A stretch of DNA of 64,000 nucleotides from Cristatella mucedo. Lineage: Eukaryota; Bryozoa; Phylactolaemata; Cristatellidae. Position numbers and translations under genes: made by a program. Location of the stretch: assembly GCA_009760855.2 (NCBI GenBank), contig WPIO01000146.1, positions 374,001 to 438,000 of the forward strand, written 5' to 3'. How positions within the stretch are numbered: the first letter of the stretch is position 1; the number at the start of each line of letters is the position of its first letter. Below, in pieces: positions 30,655 through 42,740 of the stretch. Under the pieces are notes generated by a model. That model was not told the origin of the DNA and made no database searches. It saw only the letters and a list, made by a program, of their open reading frames with translations.

Positions 30655-33542
30655 GTAATAAGTAATCCTCAGTTACAGTGTGGCTGCCTTGCTTGAAATG
30701 CTACCCTAAGCTAACTCTCATTGAATCTATTTAGCCGTACTTGGTCGACTCAGAAAGTTTGAATCTCGCTCAAGGAGAATGTCCAAGAGGTGTATAGTTA
30801 TGCCCCACCTCAAAGTATTCATCTTCCAAACAGCACATTTATTGATATATCTGATATACTAGTGAAACGATCGGCATGAAAATTAGGCGAACTTAAAGGG
30901 CAACGTGATCAGTCTTAATACGTATCCTTAGCAATTGTGACTACCTTCTAAGGGCCTTTATAAGTCCAGATCAATTTCTTAATGGGTTTCCAAACTTTTT
31001 TACGGCAAATTAATAGTAATTAAACCACAAGCTTCAAAAATATGTTAATGGCCTAAAAATTGTCTGAATCTGAGTTATACAGGATTAACTTCTAAAAGAA
31101 ATTATTTGATATGCTAACAATTCATGCAGCTCTAAAATTCTAGTTCAAAGCCATTATGAACATACACAGCTGTACTTATGACAGTGGCAGCCGTGAAAAC
31201 CTGGGTTTCTATAAAATTGGTCGTGGCAAGCGAAATTCCATGTCACTTGGATGTAAATGAAATATTCTATAGAACTTGGCCGTTTCAAAGACAATTCTCT
31301 GGAAAAAGGTCCTGAAGGCAACCGATGATTTACAGAATGCATGCGATCAACGAAAAGCCCGAGTCACTCGGTTTACTGGTATGCAACCTTGAAAGGGCAT
31401 ACAACATATCTATGACATTAACCCGACACCCGGGTAGCATTTTGTTAAAACATGTCGAACGACAAAAAGCCAGCTCACCATAAATATCGGCGTACATACT
31501 AATGGTGGACGTGCGTGCAAGACGGTTGGAATGATTTTTACGTGCAAACCAACATAACTTCCAAAGTTCAAGATGATCGGATCGCTATAATCTGAGATAT
31601 GACCTAGGATACCGAGAAAGCAAGATACCGAGGGTTGGCATTTCACTCGGCCGAGAAGTAGATATCGGCCGTGAATGGCATAGAAGCTACATACAATTAC
31701 AGAACTATTAATCACACAAACATCTTTATGAATGCAGAGACCTAAAAAGCTCACAAACAAAGTGATGGTGCCAATCTAAAATTCTTTTACACACGCTCTC
31801 GTGACTCAGTATTGTGAATATTTAGCACGTTTTCTGCGGAATTAATTATAACTAATTTCCGAAAGATCAGGAAATTCCATCGCTACGAGGAACATACTTG
31901 TATTCTCTTCTATTAACAAAACTAGAATAGTCTTCTGTCCACTTCCATGCGCCCTGCAACACCGCTCTCCTCCAAAAATCTTTTCTATTTATTGGTACTC
32001 CACTTCTCTATCCACCTTCATTCTTGTACAGATTGCCCTAGTTAATCTACTTGCTTGTAGTCTCAGAAATTCGTATGCAAGCTTTCAAGCCCAGTGTCTC
32101 CTCTATTAAATCATAGACACTTAATTTCGTCAGCTCATTGTTACTATCATACACTATGTATTGATTTTCAAACTTTTTCTTACGTCCCCCAAAGCAGCTA
32201 TTGCCTTTTGGCGCAAGCGGGCACTGAGTTCTTTCTTGTACACGGGTAGTGCCTATTACTCGCCACACAAGTTTTTTAGTCGATGGCCATAACTTTCATT
32301 ATGTTTACTTTCTTATGCTATCCTAGGCGTGTTATCTGCTGGCTGTTGTAAAATTAATACTAGAGTCTCGTTAGCTCTTTTTTATCATGAGGATAATACA
32401 AAGAGTTCATTCGGATACCCCATTTAGGAACTTAACTTTCCTCGAGAGGCTTTAAAACTCTCAGTAAAGCCATTCCGTACCCAAGTATAGGTGTCGTGCA
32501 TGATATCAAGCATTCAGAAACCAGCAAGTGTCATTCACAGACCAGCATGGTAAAGGATATTTGACACTCTAGCCGTTCCAGCTGGTGTGATCTCTGGCGA
32601 TTAACATGCACTGAACCCTGTAGGTATTCATGCAAAGTGCACTCGAGCAAAAATACGATGACGAAGCTCAATGAGAGTAGATTCGTCTTGTGCTGGAATT
32701 TGTAGTAGGAAAAATTGGAACAGCAGTGATTTTAACAGGAAGCTAGATCTAGAATTTTACTGCATTCGTGTTAAATGCTCATTCAGTATCAGATTTCGAT
32801 TGATCTCGATGAATGACAAGATGGCTATTTATGGACGGTTAAATACTGAGCACTGAGATAGGCTCTCCAAAGGAGCGAGTAGGTCGTTAAGATAGGCTGG
32901 GTAAAGCAAGTAAAGTTTCTCCATACGCATGACTGAAGGTCGTGAGAATGAGCCGTGCTTGATAGGGAGTTCATAAATCTCCCACAAAAGTCAGAGGGTG
33001 TTGCAGTTGTGACCCTAACGGAAGAGCCCACGAGCTGGTTAGCTCGCCGAAAGTTGCAGACGATTTATGGCGCATTGTGGAATGCGGATTAAAGGGATGT
33101 GTAGTAATACGTGTGATTGGCAACAAATTCAATTTACCTGAGTTGAGTTGTAGGCACCTCGACAGTATTAGGTTTTATTTGGGCTCTATTTAACTAACTT
33201 AACAGCGTCCATTTACTAATAAGTCCCTTCTAAGTTAACGTTCAAGTAAGAATTGAGAGCAAATGATAGTTTCGACTCCACCGTTGCACGTGCAAAAAAT
33301 GCATATGAAACTTCAATTCAGAAAATCTCTTCACTATTTCTGCTGCACCTCGTTCTGGTTATTCGTGCCACACATATTTCACGAGGCCATGGTCTCGAGA
33401 ACCTATCGCTTCAGATGTTTATCAATCGTACTGCTTAGCAAAGATTTATATTACATCTGTTTTCTTTATATTCCAAGTTTTTAGGGCATACATGTGAAAG
33501 GCCGCCGATCTTGCGACAAGTCGTAATGTGGAGCAAGCCATG
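30655..33542. other. Unassigned, possible intron
   Basis: No repeat-family landmark and no confident exon. Minus-strand open frames at 31410-31760 (116 codons, no domain) and 32047-32268 (73 codons, with a FENQYIVYDSNNE string) stand out but have no supporting context. If the receptor model is right this is the start of a ~20-kb intron. Confidence 0.4.
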
Positions 33543-33620
33543 GTTATTAACATTATTAATAGTACAGTTTACTGTGCCCTTAGGGACATTAATCTTTATC
33601 TAGGGTTTTGCATTTGCTGT
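33543..33620 (-). mobile_element. Tail-only LINE-B fragment
   Basis: ATTAACATTATTAATAGTAC followed by GTGCCCTTAGGGACATTAATCTTTATCTAGGGTTTTGCATTTGCTG, the LINE-B (ATT)n and hairpin in reverse. Homology stops soon after the hairpin, as in the other tail-only fragments. Confidence 0.6.
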
Positions 33621-34344
33621 AATAGAGGCATGCTTTTCTATGCCTTGTTCCTAATTATACACCGAATTTTTTATTTTCTATTTGCCGTTATCATATATTC
33701 ATTTTCTATCGCTTTTTGGAAACGCACTTGAATGGAAACGAGAATGACCGATCCACATTCCTCGGAATTATCAAAGCTCAGAGATTAGAACTGCTGAGAA
33801 TGAAGAAGATTGTCTTGATTACTCTAAAGGTTCATTTTGTTTCTTATAACACGGAACGTACCGTAGGAAAAAGCTGGCTTATACTTTTCAATGCTTTTTC
33901 TAGACTCGAAGCTTTGCGGACATGGAAAAGTATTATCGCACCGAGAGAACTTAAAAGCTGCTTATTTATTGAGCATTGCTCAACTCTTAAAAACTGGAAA
34001 CGCTAGCTACCTAAATCTTCTGCATCTGTTAGTGCAACCGGCCCAATGGTAGCTTTATTTCTGACTTTGTAAGGAAACTGCTGTGCCTTGTCCTTATATA
34101 CGACTTCGGTCACTTCCTGGAGAAGTGAGTCCGCTTTCATGCTACCATAGTTTATTCCCGATGTTGGCCGCTAGTCGCCAATGTTCATGATGCCTCCAAT
34201 GCTAAGGTAGTATTGTGGGAGGTTGTCCTCAGTCGTAGGCCGGACACATTTTGTGACCATACACAGAACTTCGACAGCCACTGTTCCATTTATCATCTAC
34301 ATTGGCAAAATTACTGCAAGGTGTAAGTAAACCTTGAATACAAC
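33621..34344. other. Unassigned stretch
   Basis: A 96-codon plus frame at 33716-34006 is open but has no recognisable domain or context. No repeat landmark seen. Confidence 0.4.
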
Positions 34345-35098
34345 AGACGTCTTGCTTAGATAAGAATACCACGTCTAAGTTGGTCCATGCATTCATGACA
34401 TCCCGTCTCGACTTATGCAACTCACTGCTAACTGGCCTACCGGCATGTGCGATTGGGCGATTGCAGCTGGGGCAAAACTCCTCAGCAAGGCTTGTCAGTC
34501 GTGAGCGTCACAGTTGCCTCATCACAATACTTCTCGCCGAACTGCACTGCCTACCAGTCAACCAACTGATTGACTTCAAGGATTTGTCGCTCACTTTTAC
34601 GTCACTTCATTCTTTGGCTCCAGCTTATCTCTCAGAATTACTCTCCCAAGAGGCCAAGCATCGTACCACCCAGTTTTTCGGAATACAACAGCCTACCAAT
34701 ACCTTGTACAAACCTCAAATCCTTCGGAGACCATGCATTTAGTTCGTATGCTCCCAAAGCCCGAAACTCCCTCCCGACTTGCATCAGAACATCTGACGTG
34801 ACCACATTTAAAAAGAACTTTAAAACACATCTATTTAAGACAGCATTTAGTGGATCCCCGTGATTCTACGTTCATGTGCTTAGGCATGCTGACACTGTGC
34901 ATGCTGCCACCAACCAAATTTGCATGCTGACCCTGAGCATGTCATCCCTAACCATGTCATTCTTGTTATTTGTCTATCAAGCATGATATTACTCACCATT
35001 CAATTGCATTTTCCTTTATCGGCAAATGTAAAGCTCCTAAAAGAGATTAAGTCCTCTGAGGGCGCTTTATCAAGTGCATTATTATTATTATTATTTAT
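34345..35098 (+). mobile_element. LINE-B 3' end
   Basis: Starts at the KIRACLDKDTTSKLVHAF region (GATAAGAATACCACGTCTAAGTTGGTCC) and is open from 34380 for 120 codons: VHAFMTSRLDLCNSLLTGLP, ITILLAELHCLPVNQLIDFK, HSLAPAYLSELL. The 3' UTR, an AGCTCCTAAAAGAGATTAAG...GAGGGCGCTTTATCAAGTGCA hairpin and a clean (ATT)n at 35080-35096 follow. One of the less damaged copies, but it lacks RT and endonuclease. Confidence 0.9.
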
Positions 35099-35479
35099 GT
35101 CATCCGCTTGCAATAAATGAAGGATGTCAATTCGAAAGACCAACTCGTTAAGAAGTTCGGCTCTGTATTTAGCTATGCAGTCGGAAACTTTACAAGTTAC
35201 TTTGTTGAATCACAAATGCGAAATCCAAAATTGCTGATGTCGGCGATCAACTAACTCCTCAACTACTCCAAAGTTAGCTCCTAACTTAATAATCCGTGTG
35301 ATGATTTGGCTGATAATTTCTCTTGATTCGTTGTGCAGAAGATAGACATAACCGGGGAGTTGATCTCTGCATTGGCAGCATCGCCCTAAAATGCTGCCCC
35401 TCGATTCCTTGCAGCAACTTAATATCTGCATCCAAATAGGTCAGCAGTGATCTTGTACTAAAATTCATATCCAAATTAA
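35099..35479. other. Spacer with minus-strand YLL...ES.REIIS segment
   Basis: The minus-strand frame at 35210-35431 includes LPGYVYLLHNESREIISQII, related to the plus-strand segment at 24003-24117. No family recognised. The rest shows nothing. Confidence 0.35.
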
Positions 35480-37245
35480 AACCGAGAACGAGTCATTTGG
35501 ATCCTATTCCCACTATTCTGCTCCTACGTTTCGTTGATCTGCTGATGCCATGCATGACTAATATCGTTCATAAGTCATTAGGCTCAGGTCATGTCTCAGC
35601 ACCTTTCAAAAAAGCTACAGTCATGCCACTTCTCAAGAAAGTGCCACTAGGCCAAAAGAGCAACTGTAGCACAGTCTTCCTTCCACCATTTCTATAAAAG
35701 ACACTGGAACGAGTCCTGAGAGACCAGCTGAAGTCGTATGTTGTAACTTCAAAAATTGCTAGTGAGTTCCAGTCTGGATTTAGAGCTAATCACTCATCTG
35801 AGTCAGCATCACTTCAGGTGTAAAACAACCTACTTAGGAACGAAGACAGGTTACAGTATCTATGTTTATTTTTCTCGATCGTTCGGCAACTTTTGGCACT
35901 TCCGATCACCAAGATCTTCTAGAGCAACTCTCATCTCGTCTGGGCATCACAGGAATTGCTTTGCAAGGGTTCAGGTCCTATCTCGTTGGTAGACTCTAGA
36001 GTACTGTGGTGAATGGACAAAAGTTATCAGAGGTGACCCTGAAAAATTGGGTACCTCAGGGCTCCCTACTACGTCCACTTGTTTTCACGGTTTATACTCT
36101 CCTCTTGCCGTTGTCATTGCCAAGCACAATCTAGGCTTTAACTTCTATCTGGATGACACTCAGTTGTAGCTACGCTTTGATCCCTCCCAGCATTAGAATA
36201 CCTCAAATTCTCTCAACTCCCTTGCTGAATGTAATGATTACGTCTGCAGATGAATGGCAGCAAATTTCCTTAAATGAGGTAATGATAAAACTAACTTACT
36301 AGTTATGGGCTTTCAATAGGTGATTCAGAAATTGGAAAGGCCAATGGTCAAAATCAGCTCTGCCAGCTTATCTCCTGTTGAATGTGCAGGAAATACAGGT
36401 GTCACGGTCCAAGGTTACCTCTCGTTAGACGGCCACAGTACATCCACAGTCAAGTGAGCCTACTTTTAGCTACATGACACTACTAAAATTTGGGCTTTTT
36501 TAGATAAGGATACCACGTCTCAATTGGTCCATGCATTTGGGAAATCCCATCTTGACTTCTGGAACTCACACTCACTGCTTGCTGGCATACCGGCATGTGC
36601 AATCAGGCGATTACAGCTGGTGCAAAACTCTGCAGCTAGGCTTGTCTGTCGTGAGCCTAGCAGTTGCCAAATCACAACCATTCTCGCCGACCTGCTCTAG
36701 CTACCAGTCAAGCAACGGATCGACTTCAAGGTTTGGTCGCTCACTTGTATGTACCCCAATTCGGTGGCTCCAGCCTACCTATCAAATCTACTCCTCCAGC
36801 AGGGCCAAGTATCGCGCCACCCAGTTTTTTAGAATCTAACTGTTGACCTTTACCCAGTATAAACCTAAAATCCTTTGGAAATGGCACATTTATTTCGTAT
36901 GCCCCAAAGCCTGGAACTCACTTCCGAATTGCGTCCCAACTTCTCCTGACTAGAACACATTGGAAAAGAGCTTACAAACACACCTATTTATTACGGAATT
37001 TAGTGGGTCCGTGTGATTCTTCCTGTATGTGCTTATGCGTGCTAACCTTGTGCATTCTGCAACCAACTGCACTCGACCGTGTGCATGTCACCGCTAACCA
37101 TGTTATTCGTGTTGTTTATCAAGCATGATACTACTCATCATTCGAGAGTGCTTCGTTGGCAGCCTATATAAAGCGCCTAGAAAGAGACTGAGTTCACTGG
37201 GGGTGCTTAATCAAGTGCATTATTATTGTTATCATTAATATTCGC
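35480..37245 (+). mobile_element. LINE-B, longest plus-strand copy
   Basis: 1.77 kb from before the RT to the tail. DPIPTILLLRFVDLLMPCMT opens the copy (35497), then KATVMPLLKKVPL, SEFQSGFRANHSSESASLQV, a frameshifted first catalytic block (FSIVRQLL for LDLSAAF), GYLRAPYYV for GVPQGSLLG, and the box region FYLDDTQL. The C-terminal coding region (SQLVHAFG..., ACAIRRLQLVQNSAARLVCR) and the 3' UTR with hairpin and ATT-rich tail near 37220-37240 follow. Many stops: inactive. It shows the domain order for the family better than any other copy. Confidence 0.85.
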
Positions 37246-37844
37246 CTGCATTCAAGGCAAAGAACATATGGTCCGCTTTCAAAAAACACGAGATTTCGTT
37301 GAGCACAAAGATCATACCAAACGGCTTCCGGTCAAAGATCTCTTGGAGCCCATCGACAGTAGTCAATAGGTCGTAAAACCACGTCCAGTCAAGGGCAATG
37401 GCTGTTTTCAAATTTTTTCAGACTGTTAAGTTGTGCTAAACAAATCATAGGTTATATCTTTGGCTGGCAATTGAGACAAGAGTAGAACAAATAGCAAGAG
37501 GCAAGACGTTTTTAATGTTTGATCCATGTCTTTTTTATGGACAGTTACTCATTTTAGAGTCTACGGTAAGTACTCATTACTACGCCTAAAAGGCTACTGC
37601 ACGAAGAACAAAATATATATTGTAATGTATAGTAACTCGATCTTAAACTCCACATTGCCGCAAAGACTATACGGTATCGACTAGCCTATGGCAGAAGCTT
37701 CAACGGATAAACGGCAGCTGCATTCTGGCTACTCGTTTAAGAAGAGCTTTGGCACGCCGGCACTTTGACAAAATTGCGATAAAATAAATTTGTGGTATAT
37801 TACCATAATATTACCAAATCTTTGTTCAGGTTCTGGACGAATTT
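37246..37844. other. Unassigned stretch
   Basis: No gene, repeat landmark or exon signal recognised. Confidence 0.45.
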
Positions 37845-37912
37845 CATGTGCTCAAGCCCTCAACCTTGGCCAGAACATGGTTGGGGTGAGCACCATAACC
37901 GCTAGGACAAAC
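37845..37912 (-). mobile_element. SINE-C head only
   Basis: CATGTGCTCAAGCCCTCAACCTTGGCC...GGTTGGGGTGAGCACCATAACCGCTAGGACAAAC is the tRNA-like half of SINE-C in reverse. The LINE-B-like hairpin half is missing. Confidence 0.65.
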
Positions 37913-38524
37913 CTGTGCTCAGAGGCTGCAAGAAGTGGCTTGTGCAGCGGAATTGTATTGACACGAAATCCTTATCCGGGATCCACTGATTTCATAAAGC
38001 AAGGGTTTAGGCAGTGCTGAGGAAATAGCGGCGCCAAACCCCCATACCAGGGGATTCATGGTTGGCAGTCTATTGGTCTTTCAAGGTAAATGATGGCAGG
38101 CACACGTCGCCTTTAGTTGGCCGTCCCTCCCTGTCCTCGACCACCTTTACATGACTATCAGATGTACTTGTTGAGACCTCTGATCACTGCCTCTGGTGAA
38201 AAATGTGTTATGCTCTGACGCTTAGCACTTCCATTTATGAAATGTCGTACTCGCGATCAGCATTGAGGTATTTCGTTCCCTCACTCACGGGCAGTCCCTA
38301 TAGTTCGTCAGCCTCGCCATGGCACAAACTGTATGTACTGCTGACATCGTTTCTTCTGAGTCTCGGATGATCTGAGCATTTGAAGCTTCTTCATCATGAA
38401 CTTACCTCTGAAAATTATGGCTATGTGTAGCAATGCGTCGGAAAACCATCTCAATCAGCTCATAATTGTTTTCTGATAAACCATGACTTAAACAACGTCT
38501 ACGTAATAGGAAGCTGGTAGGTTT

Positions 38525-39470
38525 TGAAGACTCTGTTCTTTGACGCTTTGGAACACTGCTGCCGATGCAAGATTAATCAAACTGAACTTGTGCACATAGA
38601 ACATCCTAAGTGTGGCTGGAATAAAGGCTTTGGTCTTCGAATAGCCGATGTGGTTGGGCGACCGTCACCGTGTGCTCTGAACTTCAGTGTCGTCTTCGAT
38701 AGCAGCCTACCTTTTGAAAGCTTCGTTAAAAGACTGCTTCCACAGCTATCCATCACGTCCGATCTCTATCAAAGCTTATGAACAATTTTTTACTGTAGCA
38801 AGCAAAACATGAACTACCCCATCAACTATTTCTTGACTAGGTTACTGTAGTTCTGTTTTCGCTGGGCTATCGAAAAAAGCCACTAGGCCACTGCAGTAAG
38901 ATGTGAATATGTTTGCAAGGCTAGGTTTGATCGCGTGTCTTCTTTGCTAAAAAAGCTTGGGTAACGGCATGGTGTTTAAAAGACAAAGAGCAAAGTCATT
39001 ATGTTGACCGAAAATGCCCACCACGGTTTCACCCCTCCATACCTAGCTAAAACTGCTGCAACAGTTTTAACATCCCTGTGCCCCCAGGTCCTGTATGGTC
39101 AATACGTTATCTGTTCCATTTCGTCGCTTAAAGGCCGTTGTCGACAGATGCTCTTGTTCCGCCGATCCTAGACTAGAACTGTAGAGCTCACTTCCACAGT
39201 TCCTACGCAGCGACAGCTACTCTCATACTGCCGACCACGGTACATACTTTCCAGCCGTCCTGAGCTGCTTCTTTCCAACTACTCACTGCATAAACGGTTC
39301 ACTCGAATCAGCTATGCTTCTCAGCTTCTCTTTGTTACGTGGGATGAAGTCTAGTGGGTACGTAATGCCTACTAACCGCTTAGGCTGTGATCGATCTATA
39401 AAAAGCTCTCCTTCGTACCTATGCAAAAAGTAAGCGTCTAACTTATCATACTAGCGGATGCATACTGAGA
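38525..39470 (+). mobile_element. LINE-A, degenerate copy
   Basis: Follows the LINE-A order from the segment after the catalytic box (TTGACGCTTTGGAACACTGC..., GCAAGATTAATCAAACTGAACTTG, GATGTGGTTGGGCGACCGTCACC, GTCGTCTTCGATAGCAGCC) through the C-terminal coding region (CCACCACGGTTTCACCCCTCCATACCTAGC) to the 3' UTR near 39450. Frequent indels; no open frame over 90 codons. Confidence 0.7.
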
Positions 39471-41469
39471 TAAATTGAAGAAATAGAAAAGCGTGCAGCC
39501 ATTTTAAAACTGACAGTGCAGGTTCTAAAAGAAATAATTGTCCGGGCCAAAATTTGAGCAAGTAGTCTTGCTTAATGGACCCTAGTTGATGTCACATAAC
39601 TTTCAGAGATTATGTGCGCCCAATTATATTGGCTACACATGGACATAGTCACACTGTCAACTGCCTGATGATGCAGCAGAGTGAGCAAGCACGACAGTCA
39701 AAATTATCTTATTGAAGATTACCAAAACAACGACAGTAAGGCGCCAACTAAGACATCTGTTGATAGAATAAAGGGACACATAATATACATATTTAACATG
39801 TATACTGGATGAGGTTACAACATTTTCTAACACTAATAGCTACGGATGTCGAATCTTATGCCTGCGTAATTAGCTCATACAGACACCACCTACTCATACT
39901 TTCAATTCATTCCCGTGTTTAATTTGTCTTTTTATTCCCGTGTGCTTTGCTTTCTTATGTAAACATGATAATCAGTGAATGTTACTAACCATAGATCTTA
40001 CTGACAGGTGGTTATGAAATGGTGATAAGCTTACGCTTGCAAGTTCTTTTAACGTGGCGGCTTATCTCGATTGAGCTTCTTACCTGGGGGCATTTTCCAT
40101 CCGTTTTGAGGTTCTAAACAGTGACCCTTATCAAGTGCATACGTATCATTGCATTACGTAATCATTTTTAATGTTGGCTTGGTTATCCTCCAGCCATTCA
40201 GAATTTTTTTCCAGCTGAGATGACTCTAAGTTCGAGTGCTTGATAAGTATTTTTAGTTTTTAAAGAGAATCTGCTGTACTTTTACAGAAATAAATAAACT
40301 TCCAGTATCCTATCCCTTGAAAACAGTTGATCAATTGAATAAGTGCTCTTCTGTAGCACTGCTACCCTAAGCCATAGCCAGAAACAGTGCTTTATAATCT
40401 GAAAGCATTTTTCAAAATCTTACTTTCTTTGGTGACCATTTTTAAATTGCAATAATTGTTTGTCACTATCTCTGAGAAGTGCTTAAGGTCAAACTAGTGA
40501 GTGAATTCTTTACTTATTTTTAATAATCCTTCAATTTAGTTTTTACATCACATCTTTCATACCGTGTATTTGCCTTCAAACTTATTTACAGCACATTGAT
40601 AACCACTTGGAAGATTTCGCTAGCTTTCCTTTTTTGGAAACAATCCTGGTTGGTGTCGCTGCTGCTTTCAGGACTACACAGTCTGTCGCAAAAAGCAATG
40701 CTGTAAGGAATCTCTTTTATGTTTTAAACATGTTAGTACATGCTTTTTCTAAACCGGACTATCTTTGAGCTGGTTTACGGAGATCGTATTTTAACGACGC
40801 ATTTATTAGAAGTAGGCTATTTAAAAATTCATTCGTTGTGTCTATTGTCTTTTGGTTGTCCCGGTGTCTGCTTAGACATAGTCAAGCTGGTTGCAAATGC
40901 AAAGAAATCCTTCTCCACTGCCAAACCAAAATTCTTAGTGCAATTACGAATCAGTATGCACTCTGACATCAGACCTAGGAATGAAACACCATTAGGCATG
41001 TGCAATCTTAACATGATAATCAGTGGTGTAGTGAGGTCTTTCAGCACCCAGAGACAAAGCTACAAATGGCGACCGCTTCACTTGTCAAAAACTGCTGCAA
41101 ATTTGGTCCGCCACAGAAGAAATGCAAGCTATACATGGTAGAAGGCATTTCTAATCGATACGGCTTATTAACTGTTGTGAAAGTTACAAGGTAGAAATCA
41201 CAGCTTCAACTTAGGAGAATGTTCTCGGTCCTGAACGTGGCTAACAAGTCTAGTATAGTTTGAAAGTCGATATCTTCAGTTTTTTTTAAATCCTTTGACA
41301 AGGCCAAATCAGAGAGTCATCTCACCACACTGATGTTCTCTAAGAAGAAAACATTTTCTTCAGCCTCCTAAAGAAGATTTGACCATCGGCGATGGATAAG
41401 TCTATGGTGATAGGAATTTGCAAAGGAAAATCCTTAACTAAAAGAAAAGTTCCAGTGGGGTCTTCATTG
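39471..41469. other. Unassigned stretch
   Basis: The longest plus frame (40740-41141, 133 codons) resembles nothing I know. It has an overlapping minus frame and no exon signals, so I do not call a gene. TTATCAAGTGCATACGTATCATTGCATTA near 40130-40160 may be the last trace of a LINE-B tail. Confidence 0.4.
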
Positions 41470-41632
41470 ACAGTGCTCTAGCTAAGGTCGTTCACTTTTA
41501 TGACCTCTATCCTGAGGTCGTGGGTTCGAATCCTTCAGTGGGCGATCTTGTATTGCTGCTGCAAGCTGTAGAGACAGCCGTAAAGGCTCCTCTGCTGCTA
41601 TACAAAAGATGCTGTTGTGTCAGCGAGTATTA
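41470..41632 (+). mobile_element. SINE-D
   Basis: CCTGAGGTCGTGGGTTCGAATCC (B-box region with a near-perfect GGTTCGAATCC), GTGGGCGATCTTGTATTGCTGCTGCAAGC, CCGTAAAGGCTCCTCTGCTGCTATACAAAAGATGCTGTT. Same order as the copies at 24.1 and 46.5 kb. The A-box half (GCTCTAGCTAAGGTCG) is partly preserved. Confidence 0.8.
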
Positions 41633-41984
41633 TTTATATTTATATGTTTGGTGCTGAGTCGTGACCTGTGGTGAAAAAAAGTACAGTAGCCATTTTGTCG
41701 AACAGCTCTATTCCATTAAAATTCGAACATAGAAGCCTCTAAGATTTAGACATGGCTGGCAAAATATGGTCTGGTCGAGGGTCTTCTAAAGCCCTTCAAA
41801 TTCAACATGAAACTAATTTGGCATTGACACCCGTGAACGGAAAAAAGTAACCGTAATTTCTTGTTGAAGATAATCAACTCTGTTTTGCTGATACTTTCAA
41901 TGTCACCCTCCACTGTAAGGCGAACATATTGAGTTAGTTCTTCATGCATCTTAGAACTTCAGCGGACCCTTGGTTCAACTACGA

Positions 41985-42500
41985 AAGATCATAATTTACA
42001 TTTCATTTGAGCTTTCAGAGATCCTCACTAAAATACTTGTGTGTGACAGGCCGCTACTGATTTTAAGAGACTTCAATATTCACGTTGACAACCCTAGCAA
42101 CAGCCAGGTCCGCTCATTTCTTGACTGTCTGGAGAATTTTGGTTTGGCCCAACTCGTTAATCATAGCACCCACGTCGGTGGCCACATTCTAGATCTCGTG
42201 ATCACTATGGATGTCCTGCCCACTGACTTTGTGGTGTGCCCACTGACCCTCTCAGATCATTGTTCGGTCTCGTTTACTGTTTCTGCTCCCTCGTACGTGG
42301 AGGGCAATGTCGAATTTGCAAAACGACGTAACTTAGAAAGCATTGACATGGACAAGTTTTTGAAATCTGTTTGTGATGCAGGCCTTCTTGATCTGCATTT
42401 AGACTCGACCGGCAGCCTCGATACCCTCACTGATGCGATGAACATGACACTCAGGAGTGCTCTCGACAAGCATGCTCCCGTTCGCTCTATCCGTGTTTAA
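41985..42500 (+). pseudogene. LINE-A endonuclease C-terminal half and linker
   Basis: APE-type endonuclease that nicks target DNA. RPLLILRDFNIHVDN carries the D-F-N strand; family members usually have G-D-F-N, here Arg replaces Gly. HSTHVGGHILDLVIT is the T...G..LDLVI strand, and LTLSDHCSVSFT holds the S-D-H with the catalytic His. The N-terminal half, including the N and E of the active site, is missing. The linker continues as MDKFLKSVCDAGLLDLHLDS to the premature stop at 42498. Confidence 0.8.
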
Positions 42501-42740
42501 AGTCGTCGAGATTACTTTCAATTTACAAAAAACTTCTTAAGATGTGCCGTGTTAAGCGCAAGCTGGTACGTCGTTTCAGGAAATCGGGGTCTGAAGTAGA
42601 CCTAGTCAATTTTAAAGACTTCCTTCGAGTGTACACCCAAAAGCTTAAAAAAGCCAGGGCTACTTCTTTCATTAGAAGACTGAATTCCTGCCAGTCGGAC
42701 ACTAAACAGATTTATAAGACAGTTAACCATTTACTGGCCA

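Noticed and set aside
31410-31760. 116-codon minus-strand frame
   Set aside because: Hydrophobic patches but no family, no start context and no exon signals; kept only as a remark.
40740-41141. 133-codon plus-strand open frame
   Set aside because: No recognisable domain, overlapping minus-strand frame, no splice or poly(A) context; consistent with chance in AT-rich DNA.
41490-41530. Possible tRNA gene (GGTTCGAATCC B box)
   Set aside because: No cloverleaf can be closed; the sequence continues into the SINE-D body shared with other copies.
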